Shown: positions 1 to 6,563 of the stretch, one piece after another
Numbering within the stretch: the first letter of the stretch is position 1
How the letters are laid out: each line of letters begins with the position of its first letter
DNA from: Wenzhouxiangella sp.
Lineage (GTDB): Bacteria; Pseudomonadota; Gammaproteobacteria; Xanthomonadales; Wenzhouxiangellaceae
Assembly: GCA_007127425.1 (NCBI GenBank)
Contig: SKZJ01000212.1
Location: 1-10,297, forward strand
Length of the DNA: 10,297 bases
Direction: 5' to 3'
Translations under genes and position numbers: made by a program
The notes under the pieces: generated by a model
Databases searched by the model: none
Seen by the model: only the letters and a program-made list of their open reading frames with translations
Told to the model about the DNA's origin: nothing

Positions 1-1324
1 GCTGGAGAACGGTTGGGTGACCACCTGTCGCCAGGAGTTCGTCGAGAAGATCCTGCTCAACCTGCTCAACAACGCCATCAAGTACACGGGAGCAGGCGGG
101 AACATTGTCGTGACGCTGACCGGCACGGAGGAGGAGGTCACACTCGAAGTCTCCGACGACGGGCCGGGTATACCGCCCGAGGAACAGGAGCTGATCTTCG
201 AACGCTTCCATCGTCTGCCGGTGAGCGAAAATGAGTCGGCCCGTGGTGCGGGTATCGGCCTGGCGCTGGTGCGCGAAGCCACCCAGGCCATGAAGGGTCG
301 GCTGGAACTGGAAAGCGATGCTGGCGGTGGCAGTCGATTCCGCATTTACCTGTCTGCAACCCGCAGCCGTGATGCCGGGCCCTCTGTCGAATTCACCGAC
401 CGGGATCGCCTGCTGCTGGAAACCGAAACCCTGGCACGGCCCGATCGATCCGACCGGGCATCGCCCGAGCGCACACCGACTCATCCGGAGGAAACCGTCC
501 TGGTGGTCGAAGACAATCCCGACCTGCGACGCCATCTGCTCGACATGCTGGGTAGCCACTGGCACACGATCACGGCCGAGAACGGCCGCCAGGGACTCGA
601 GGCCGCCCGGGCTCATGCCCCGGACCTGATCGTCAGCGACATTATGATGCCCGACATGGACGGGCTGCAGATGCTCGAGGCACTGCGTGGCGATATCCGC
701 ACCAGTCATGCTCCGGTGCTTTTGTTGACCGCTCGCCAGGACACCGAAACCCGGCTGAAGGGCCTGGCCCTGAGTGCCGACGATTTCCTGGCCAAGCCCT
801 TCGATGCGGCCGAACTGCAACTGCGGCTCAAGCGCATGATCGACAACCGGCACCGCCTGCGGGAACAACTGATGCGGGATATCTCGCACTCACCGGAGGC
901 CGGCAAAGAGGCGATGGGTGGTGAGCACGGGTCGCAGGCCGATGACGCGCCGGCCCTGTCCCATCGCGACCGGGAGTTGCTGGCGCAACTCGACCAATGG
1001 CTGGAGGCCCGGTACGCGGATGCCTCGGCCGGCGTGGACGACCTGTGTCGTACGCTCAATATCGAATCGCGCACCCTGCAGCGCAAGCTCAAGGCCCTGC
1101 TCGGGATGACGCCGGCCGAATGCCTGCGAAGCTACCGCCTGGAAAAGGCCGCGGCCCAACTTCGGGCCAGCGACCAGACCATCACCGAGATCGCCCTGTC
1201 CTGCGGTTTCTCGTCACCGCAGTACTTCACCCGGCAGTTCCGCAATCGATACGGGCAGACGCCCAGTCACTGGCGAACCGCTGCCGGTCGCCATGGACCG
1301 ACCGGCGCCGGCCGAGCAAGGTAG
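1..1324 (+). CDS. Hybrid sensor histidine kinase / response regulator with AraC-type output domain, 5' partial
   Basis: The gene enters from the left edge; the frame is open from base 2, so the sensor part and the phospho-accepting His region lie outside. Counting from the Val codon at base 17, the first ~113 residues are the end of a HATPase_c domain: N box with N19, G1 box DDGPGI at 47-52, F box near 60-67, G2 box GAGIGLAL at 77-84. A receiver domain spans about 160-280, with acidic pair E165/D166, phospho-acceptor D208 in SDIMMPDMDG, T238 and K260 in AKPF. An AraC-type double helix-turn-helix covers about 320-420, including the family signature around EIALSCGFSSPQYF. The visible architecture is that of one-protein two-component systems, in which the sensor, relay and DNA-binding output are fused. 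All motif residues look intact, so it should be active. Its ligand and targets cannot be read here. It ends one base from the convergent orphan gene. Confidence 0.93.
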   Translation, partial: LENGWVTTCRQEFVEKILLNLLNNAIKYTGAGGNIVVTLTGTEEEVTLEVSDDGPGIPPEEQELIFERFHRLPVSENESARGAGIGLALVREATQAMKGRLELESDAGGGSRFRIYLSATRSRDAGPSVEFTDRDRLLLETETLARPDRSDRASPERTPTHPEETVLVVEDNPDLRRHLLDMLGSHWHTITAENGRQGLEAARAHAPDLIVSDIMMPDMDGLQMLEALRGDIRTSHAPVLLLTARQDTETRLKGLALSADDFLAKPFDAAELQLRLKRMIDNRHRLREQLMRDISHSPEAGKEAMGGEHGSQADDAPALSHRDRELLAQLDQWLEARYADASAGVDDLCRTLNIESRTLQRKLKALLGMTPAECLRSYRLEKAAAQLRASDQTITEIALSCGFSSPQYFTRQFRNRYGQTPSHWRTAAGRHGPTGAGRAR

Positions 1325-1325
1325 A

Positions 1326-1700
1326 TCAGGGGTCGACATTCTCAACGTCTGGATCGTAGCCGTAGACCGTGGTGCCGCGATTCGAATCCTGGTAGAGCAC
1401 GACAAACTCGAATGTACCGTTCTTGGTCTTGACGTCGGTGATCACCAGCGTGTCGTTTTCATTGTCGGTGGTCGCTACCTCGGCATATAACTGTTCTTCG
1501 GCCTCGGGCTCGCGAAAGCCGATCCCGAACATCTGGAAACCGGAACTGGCACTTCGGCGGTCCAGCTGCATCGTGATGGTGGAGTCGGGTTGGCTGATGC
1601 GGTACGGTCCGGGCGGGTTCAACGTGACCTCGTAAGGCGGTTGGCCGCGCTGGATGCTGACCTGCACTGCAATATTTTTGTTGTCGTTCGAGTCGCTCAT
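1326..1700 (-). CDS. Orphan 124-residue acidic protein, function unknown
   Basis: I do not recognise this family. The ATG at 1700-1698 follows a strong ribosome binding site (GAGGGAG, 1716-1710) with 9 nt spacing, and a sigma70-like promoter lies ~60 bp further upstream, so it looks like a genuine gene. The product has no signal peptide, no membrane segment and no cysteine. It is rich in Asp/Glu/Asn, with alternating hydrophobic stretches (for example TLVITDV, TFEFVVLYQD, TTVYGYDPD) that suggest a mostly beta fold. The C-terminus is acidic and ends in VENVDP. It lies 106 bp downstream of the membrane Ser/Thr kinase on the same strand and converges tail-to-tail with the hybrid kinase. A role in either signalling pathway (substrate, partner or regulator) is only a guess from position. 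Its GC content is lower than that of the housekeeping genes in the window. Confidence 0.8.
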   Translation of the reverse strand: MSDSNDNKNIAVQVSIQRGQPPYEVTLNPPGPYRISQPDSTITMQLDRRSASSGFQMFGIGFREPEAEEQLYAEVATTDNENDTLVITDVKTKNGTFEFVVLYQDSNRGTTVYGYDPDVENVDP

Positions 1701-1766
1701 GACTTTGATCTCCCTCTTCGTTGTTAGTCGTTAGTACTACTTCTGCTGCGAATCCTGACGCTCGCA

Positions 1767-1795
1767 ACAATAGATCATGATGTGAGTTCTATCAA
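1767..1795 (-). promoter_or_regulatory. Sigma70-like promoter of the orphan gene
   Basis: Read on the minus strand, TTGATA (1795-1790) and TATTGT (1772-1767) are separated by exactly 17 bp. They match the -35 and -10 consensus at 5 of 6 and 4 of 6 positions. Transcription would start near 1760, giving a ~60 nt leader before the ATG at 1700. It lies just after the Ser/Thr kinase stop codon, so the orphan gene can be transcribed independently of the kinase. This is consensus matching by eye only. Confidence 0.5.
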
Positions 1796-1806
1796 GGTTG
1801 TGACAG

Positions 1807-4359
1807 TTAATTGTGATCTATGACCGAACGACGGGCCTGAACAATCATCTGTTCAAGCGCTTCGCGCTGGGATGATTCCTTCCCTTGCAGTTGCCACACG
1901 GAGCGTTGAGCCAGTTTGAAGCGCAGGCTCTGGCGTTGTGTTTCAGGAATGGCATCCAGCCGGTTTTGCAAACGTCTCAGCCAATCCTCATCCAATGGCT
2001 TGCCAGCTTCAGTCAGCCTCTCGAAGGCCTCGGTCACGATTTCGACCAGGTTGAAAAAAGTGGAGTCGAATGCCTCGCGCTGCTCAAGTGCATCGAGTAG
2101 CTCGGTGATCTGCTCTTCGATGGGCGGTTCGTGAGAATGACCATGATGCAGTTGCGCTAACTGGCGAAGGGCCGGCAGCTCCAGTGCTCGTTGCTGCCCC
2201 AAGCCCAAAGATTCGGCTGCAATGAATGCCTTTTCTCCACGCTCTAAAGCAGCCCGAGCTTCAGCCTCGTCCACTCCCGGCGTGCGGGCCAAAAGGAATG
2301 CGATGCGCGCCAACTGCATCTGGGTCTGCGGTTGACCTGGCTCGTTTTGTACTTCGGACTCCGCCAGCGGCAGCGCCGCACGCAAATGGTTGGCGGCCTG
2401 AGAATTCAGCCCCAACCAACGCGCCTGGTGGGCAAGAATGAAGCGGAAGTTGATTTCCAGCCTACGCCGCCTGGCGTGGTCTGGTGCATCGGTGTGCTGA
2501 GCCACAACCAGCTCCAATGCCTGGGAAGCGTGAGACCATGCTTCCGCACTGTTTCCTAAAGCGGATTCGACTCGCGCCATCCAAGAGTGGGCATTCGCCA
2601 GCGAAAACACACTTTCCATATCGCCCGGCAAAAGCAGTTGACGTGCCACCTCCACTGATTGTGAGAAGTGCTCTCTTGCCCCCTCCAGTTGGTTGCTGGC
2701 CTCGGCCAGTGTGCCGAGATTGTTGTTGGCGTAGGCCATTTCTCTCAGGCCGCGTCGATGGTCATCGGTCAGTTCTGCAAACAGATGCGCATCGCGCATA
2801 TAGCGTTGCCAATGGCTCTCGGTGGTTTCATAGTCGCGCTGCTGGTAGGTGATGAATCCACGCCAGAAGGCGATCTGGCCGGACTCGAAATGCAGTTCGG
2901 CCAGCTCCGGATCGCGCTCATCCTGCCAGGGACGTAGAAGTTCGGCTGCCTGGGATAGGGTCTCGGACGCGGCATCGAATTGATTCCGGCGCGACTGCAC
3001 CTCACCCAGGGTACGCAGGGCACGGGCACGGCTGAGTGCGCTGCGGGGATCGTCGCCGGCACCCTGAGCGGTGAGATAGCGCAGGGCCTCGCCGCCGATG
3101 GAATCGAGCAGGTCCAGGCGGCCGATGGGGCGCAACTGTTCGGCGAAATCGCCGAGCATGAACTGGATGAGTTCTTCGGCTTCCAGGCGCCGCTGCTCGG
3201 CAAGCGTCAGTGCGCTTTCGGCCTGGCTGCGGCCTTCGCGGGCCTCGGTCAAGCCATACAGTGCGGCAACGGTGCCCCCGATCAGGGCCAGGCCGATCAG
3301 TGCCGCGGCGGTACTGGCCAGGGCATTGCGGCGCAGAAAGCAGCGCAGGCGGTAGCGCCGGCTCTGGCCCATGGCGATGACCGGTTCGGAATTCAGCCAG
3401 CGTTGCAGATCCTCGGCCAGCGCCGTGGCCGACTGGTAGCGATCTTCGCGCTCGGGCGCCATGGCACGCACCGCGATGGCGCGCAGATCGGCCGGCAGGG
3501 CGCCAAGGCTGCGGGCCCATTCGGGCTGTGCATGATCCTCATGAGTGTGCCCGTTGCCGGAATGGCGGCACAAGGCGGCGTAGACCGTGCCGCTGTCGAA
3601 CCGCTGCCCGCCGCGCCATTTGACACCGGCGTGGATGAGCAGGCATTTGGCCAGCACCGCGCCGAGGGCGAAGACGTCGGCGCGTACGTCGATGCGCCCG
3701 CCGTTTCGGTTGCGTTGTTCCGGCGCCATGTAGGCGACGGTGCCGGCGTAGTAATGACCCTGGCCTGCCGCCTGATCGTCTTCGGCGCTTTCTACAGCAA
3801 TGCCGAAATCGATGATCTTGGGTTGTGGCTGATGGTCCAGTTGGCCAACGAGTATATTGGCCGGCTTGATGTCGCGATGGATCAGACCGTGCTGGTGGGC
3901 GTGCTGGATACCGCCACAGATCTCCGCCATCATCGCCACCAGTTGCCTGAGTGTGGGCGGATGCTTTTCGATGTAGCGGTCCAGCGGCAGGCCGGGGACG
4001 TATTCCATGGCGAAGAACAGCCCGCCGTCGGGCAGTTCACCGGCTTCGTGGATATGGGCAACGGCGCGATGCGAGAGCTGCGCGAGGGCCTGGCGTTCGA
4101 CCTCGAAGTGCGCCTCGGCCAGACGCGACCGGCGTTCCGGCAGCATGACCTTCAGCGCCACCTCGCGGCGCAGCGGGGCCATCTGTTCGGCCAGCCACAC
4201 CATGCCCATGCCGCCGGCGCCCAGTTTGCGTTTGAGCACGAACGGACCCAGCCGCTGGCCGGGCTGCCATTCCGAAGTCGTTTCAGGCAGGCTCTCCCAG
4301 TCGTCCACCAGGGTGGCCGCTTGGGTCGGTTCTTCGTTGTCGTGGTCGTTTCGGGACAT
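1807..4359 (-). CDS. Membrane-anchored Ser/Thr protein kinase with C-terminal TPR-like region
   Basis: This 850-residue protein starts with a ~36-residue acidic tail followed by a Hanks-type (PknB-like) kinase domain at about 37-325. Visible motifs are the glycine loop GAGGMGMV (47-54), the ATP-anchoring lysine in VALK (K70), the catalytic loop HRDIKPAN (161-168, D163), DFG (184-186), APE (212-214) and the DVFALG segment (228-233). All catalytic residues are present. A single hydrophobic segment at about 346-370 follows basic residues, which would place the kinase domain in the cytoplasm. A charged, probably coiled-coil stretch (372-398) and helical TPR-like repeats (about 440-670, for example around NNLGTLAEASNQLEGAREHF) follow; the last ~180 residues are helical without clear repeats. 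Such proteins phosphorylate Ser/Thr targets in response to signals sensed by the distal part. The start is supported by AGGGGAG 7 nt upstream. The 3' half is markedly less GC-rich than the kinase half. No sigma-factor gene is adjacent on the upstream side. Confidence 0.93.
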   Translation of the reverse strand: MSRNDHDNEEPTQAATLVDDWESLPETTSEWQPGQRLGPFVLKRKLGAGGMGMVWLAEQMAPLRREVALKVMLPERRSRLAEAHFEVERQALAQLSHRAVAHIHEAGELPDGGLFFAMEYVPGLPLDRYIEKHPPTLRQLVAMMAEICGGIQHAHQHGLIHRDIKPANILVGQLDHQPQPKIIDFGIAVESAEDDQAAGQGHYYAGTVAYMAPEQRNRNGGRIDVRADVFALGAVLAKCLLIHAGVKWRGGQRFDSGTVYAALCRHSGNGHTHEDHAQPEWARSLGALPADLRAIAVRAMAPEREDRYQSATALAEDLQRWLNSEPVIAMGQSRRYRLRCFLRRNALASTAAALIGLALIGGTVAALYGLTEAREGRSQAESALTLAEQRRLEAEELIQFMLGDFAEQLRPIGRLDLLDSIGGEALRYLTAQGAGDDPRSALSRARALRTLGEVQSRRNQFDAASETLSQAAELLRPWQDERDPELAELHFESGQIAFWRGFITYQQRDYETTESHWQRYMRDAHLFAELTDDHRRGLREMAYANNNLGTLAEASNQLEGAREHFSQSVEVARQLLLPGDMESVFSLANAHSWMARVESALGNSAEAWSHASQALELVVAQHTDAPDHARRRRLEINFRFILAHQARWLGLNSQAANHLRAALPLAESEVQNEPGQPQTQMQLARIAFLLARTPGVDEAEARAALERGEKAFIAAESLGLGQQRALELPALRQLAQLHHGHSHEPPIEEQITELLDALEQREAFDSTFFNLVEIVTEAFERLTEAGKPLDEDWLRRLQNRLDAIPETQRQSLRFKLAQRSVWQLQGKESSQREALEQMIVQARRSVIDHN

Positions 4360-4383
4360 CCCCGGGCTCCCCTTTCATCCTTA

Positions 4384-4399
4384 TGACCGCCCTCGGTCA
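4384..4399. promoter_or_regulatory. Operator-like palindrome upstream of the Ser/Thr kinase gene
   Basis: TGACCG-CCCT-CGGTCA is a perfect 6-bp inverted repeat with a 4-nt centre, starting 25 bp before the kinase ATG. On the minus strand it lies between a weak -35-like TTGGAG (4406-4401) and a CATAAG (4385-4380), 15 bp apart. It could be a regulator binding site, but the promoter elements are poor and the implied leader would be very short. I do not assign a regulator. Confidence 0.3.
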
Positions 4400-4419
4400 C
4401 CTCCAAGGGTACCCGATTC

Positions 4420-4443
4420 GGCCCGGCGCATCAGCGCCCGGCC
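4420..4443. repeat. GC-rich stem-loop in the phoH / Ser-Thr kinase gap
   Basis: GGCCCGGCGC and GCGCCCGGCC flank an ATCA loop. Five inner pairs and four outer pairs form around one C-C mismatch. No T-run follows on either strand, so it is not a classical intrinsic terminator. It lies 60-85 bp upstream of the kinase start and could fold in a leader if transcription reads through from phoH. Confidence 0.4.
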
Positions 4444-4507
4444 CGACCTGGCCGGAATGCCGATTCGCTTCGTGTCACAGTGCTCGGATTTCGGTGGCTC
4501 CGTGGCC

Positions 4508-4580
4508 GGCCTCAAGCGGGAGGATCCGCTTCAGTTCGACGCGGTGGCGAGGCCTTCAGCGAATCCTCCCGCTTGAGGCC
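4508..4580. repeat. Long near-perfect inverted repeat (23-nt arms, 27-nt loop)
   Basis: Arm 4508-4530 is the reverse complement of 4558-4580 with a single difference, at 4526/4562. As plus-strand RNA that position is a C-A mismatch; as minus-strand RNA it is a G-U wobble, so only the minus-strand transcript keeps a continuous 23-pair stem. The element sits between phoH and the Ser/Thr kinase gene, both minus-strand. There is no T-run, so a simple terminator is unlikely. A dispersed palindromic element (REP-like) or an mRNA-stabilising or processing hairpin fits better. It is distinct in sequence from the neighbouring GC-rich stem-loops. Confidence 0.65.
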
Positions 4581-4639
4581 AGCAGGGTTACGCTTCCGAC
4601 TGAAACCCGACGCGAATCAGGTTGATGAATGGCGACCCA

Positions 4640-4656
4640 CCGGCCGCCCTGGCCGG
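4640..4656 (-). terminator. Short hairpin right after phoH, possible 3'-end structure
   Basis: CCGGCC and GGCCGG flank GCCCT, giving a perfect 6-bp GC stem whose first base is 2 nt beyond the phoH stop codon (read on the minus strand). No U-tract follows, so termination would be weak or factor-assisted; it may instead protect the mRNA 3' end. Confidence 0.3.
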
Positions 4657-4658
4657 GA

Positions 4659-6056
4659 TTACAGCGCCTCGGAAGCGAAGTCCGCGAGCCGTGAGCGCTC
4701 GCCACGCCGGAGCGTGACATGGCCGGCGTGCTGCCAGTCCTGGAATCGGTCGACGGCGAAGGTCAGCCCCGAGGTGGTCTCGGTGAGATAGGGCGTGTCG
4801 ATCTGCTCGACGTTGCCCAGGCAGATGATCTTGGTGCCCGGGCCGGCACGGGTGATCAGGGTCTTCATCTGCTTGGGCGTGATGTTCTGCGCCTCGTCGA
4901 TGATCAGGTAGCGGTTGAGGAAGGTGCGCCCGCGCATGAAGTTGAGCGAACGGATCTTGATGCGCGAGGCCATCAGTTCATTGGTGACCGCGCGGCCCCA
5001 TTCGCCGCCGTGGCCGCCGCCCTCGGGCTCGGTCAGCACCTCCAGGTTATCGGTCAGCGCGCCCATCCACGGCGTCATCTTTTCTTCCTCGGTGCCGGGA
5101 AGGTAGCCGATCTCGTCGCCCACCGAAACGGTGGCGCGGGTCATGATGATCTCGCGATAGACCTTGGTATCCATCGTCTGCGCCAGGCCGGCGGCCAGTG
5201 CGAGCAGTGTCTTGCCGGTGCCGGCCGTACCCAGCAGGGTGACGAAGTCGATTTCCGGGTCCATGAGCAGGTTGAGGGCGAAATTCTGCTCGGGATTACG
5301 CGCCTGGATGCCCCATACACCATGCTGTTCGCGCCGGAAGTCGCGCGCGACCTCGATCACGATCTCGTCGGCGGCGACTTCGCGCACCATGGCTTCCAGG
5401 CCGTTGTCGGCATTCAGCCGCAGGCATTGATTGGGATGCCACTCGTCCTCTTCCTGTCGGCGCAGCCGGTAGAACGTGCGGCCTTCCTCGGTCCAGGAGT
5501 CCAGAGTCTCGTGGTCCTCCCAGAAGCCGGCGTCGAGTTCGGTGACGCCGGAGTAGAGCAGGCTGAGGTCGTCGAGCGCACGGTCGTTGTAGTAGTCCTC
5601 GGCGGTGATGCCGTGGATGGCGGCCTTGATGCGCAGGTTGATGTCCTTTGATACCAGGATGAGCTGGGTATCGGGATACTTGCGCGCCAGGCTGAGTGCG
5701 GCCAGCAGGATTTCGTTGTCGGCCAGCGAACGGTCGCCGACCAGTTCGGCGCCGTTGTCGAAGTGCTCGGTCTGGAAATACAGGCGACCGGTGCCGACCC
5801 TGAGGTTGAGGCCCTCGGGTTCGGACAGCGTCAGGCCGGCTTCCAGCTTGTCGCCCGGCGCCATCATCTGGCCGATGAAGCGACTGACCTGGCGCACGTT
5901 GCGCGCGACTTCCGATACGCCCTTCTTGGCGCGGTCGAGTTCCTCGAGCACGATCATCGGCAAGAAGATGTCGTGCTCGGCAAAGCGGAACAGTGCCGTC
6001 GGGTCGTGCATCAGCACATTGGTGTCGAGCAGGTACAGCCGCGGTCGTTCGGCCAT
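4659..6056 (-). CDS. PhoH family protein: N-terminal PIN nuclease-like domain plus PhoH ATPase
   Basis: The 465-residue protein combines a PIN domain (about 5-145) with a C-terminal PhoH P-loop ATPase (about 250-460). PIN acidic residues are visible at D11 (DTNVLMHD), E39 (VLEELDRAKKG), D113 and D138. The ATPase has a Walker A motif GTAGTGKT (276-283) and a Walker B motif LIIDEAQ (D387/E388), followed by an intact CLGN segment. The layout matches the long PhoH group (B. subtilis YlaK-like; mycobacterial PhoH2, reported as an RNA-cleaving, unwinding enzyme) rather than E. coli PhoH or YbeZ, which lack PIN. The likely role is therefore RNA processing or turnover in the cytoplasm, inferred from family. 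It follows bcp by 42 bp on the same strand, so the two are probably cotranscribed. The start is supported by length; the Shine-Dalgarno (ACGGAG) is 11 nt away and weak. Confidence 0.93.
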   Translation of the reverse strand: MAERPRLYLLDTNVLMHDPTALFRFAEHDIFLPMIVLEELDRAKKGVSEVARNVRQVSRFIGQMMAPGDKLEAGLTLSEPEGLNLRVGTGRLYFQTEHFDNGAELVGDRSLADNEILLAALSLARKYPDTQLILVSKDINLRIKAAIHGITAEDYYNDRALDDLSLLYSGVTELDAGFWEDHETLDSWTEEGRTFYRLRRQEEDEWHPNQCLRLNADNGLEAMVREVAADEIVIEVARDFRREQHGVWGIQARNPEQNFALNLLMDPEIDFVTLLGTAGTGKTLLALAAGLAQTMDTKVYREIIMTRATVSVGDEIGYLPGTEEEKMTPWMGALTDNLEVLTEPEGGGHGGEWGRAVTNELMASRIKIRSLNFMRGRTFLNRYLIIDEAQNITPKQMKTLITRAGPGTKIICLGNVEQIDTPYLTETTSGLTFAVDRFQDWQHAGHVTLRRGERSRLADFASEAL

Positions 6057-6098
6057 GATGTCAGTCGCTCCGTGGTGAGGCCTTGCGGCCGGTAGATG

Positions 6099-6563
6099 TC
6101 ACGCCAGTTCGCGCACGGCCTCGAGGACTTCCTCGACATGGCCGGGCACGCGCACCTTGCGCCACTCGCGCACCAGCTTGCCGTCGGCGTCGAACAGGAA
6201 GGTGCTGCGCTCGATGCCCATGACCTTCTTGCCGTACATGTTCTTCTCCTTGATGACGTCGAACTGGCGGCACAGGGTCTCGTCGGTATCGGCGATCAGG
6301 GGAAAGGGGAAATCGTACTTGGCAGCAAACTTCTCGTGCGAGGCGAGCTTGTCGCGCGACACGCCGACGATCTCGCAGCCGTGCTCGCGGAACCGGTCGT
6401 AGAGATCGCGGAAGCCCTCGCCCTGCTTCGTACACCCCGGCGTGTTGTCGCGCGGGTAGAAATAGAGCACCAGCGGTTTGCCGGCGAATTGCTCCAGGGA
6501 GACCTCGCCGTGGATGGTGGCGGGCAAGGCGGGGGATGAAAGCTGCGTGGCTGATTGGCTCAT
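6099..6563 (-). CDS. bcp: Bcp/PrxQ-type thiol peroxidase lacking the usual nearby resolving cysteine
   Basis: This 154-residue peroxiredoxin reduces hydrogen peroxide and organic hydroperoxides in the cytoplasm. The active-site stretch FYPRDNTPGCTKQ places the peroxidatic Cys at C44. The PrxQ pattern continues through VGVSRD and the KKVMGIERSTFLFDADG segment. In E. coli Bcp the resolving Cys lies five residues after the peroxidatic one; here that position is E49. The only other cysteines are C63 and C98, so it works either as a 1-Cys enzyme or through a different partner. Length is typical. It begins the bcp-phoH pair. The upstream region shows no clear Shine-Dalgarno; the ATG is chosen because the N-terminus aligns with known Bcp proteins. 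Confidence 0.93.
   Translation of the reverse strand: MSQSATQLSSPALPATIHGEVSLEQFAGKPLVLYFYPRDNTPGCTKQGEGFRDLYDRFREHGCEIVGVSRDKLASHEKFAAKYDFPFPLIADTDETLCRQFDVIKEKNMYGKKVMGIERSTFLFDADGKLVREWRKVRVPGHVEEVLEAVRELA

Noticed and set aside
1721..1740. Short tandem-like repeat (CGTTGTTAGTCGTTAGT) upstream of the orphan gene
   Set aside because: Two imperfect 8-base units only; too short to call a repeat array or operator.
2980..4386. 468-codon open frame on the plus strand, antisense to the Ser/Thr kinase
   Set aside because: It lies opposite the GC-rich kinase domain and reads as an Ala/Gly/Gln-rich sequence with no recognisable motif; high-GC genes commonly leave such shadows.
4719..5651. 310-codon open frame antisense to phoH
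   Set aside because: Shadow of the conserved PhoH reading; no motif or ribosome site of its own.
6061..6435. 124-codon minus-strand frame overlapping bcp
   Set aside because: It is the Arg-rich out-of-frame reading of bcp, whose own frame has clear peroxiredoxin motifs.
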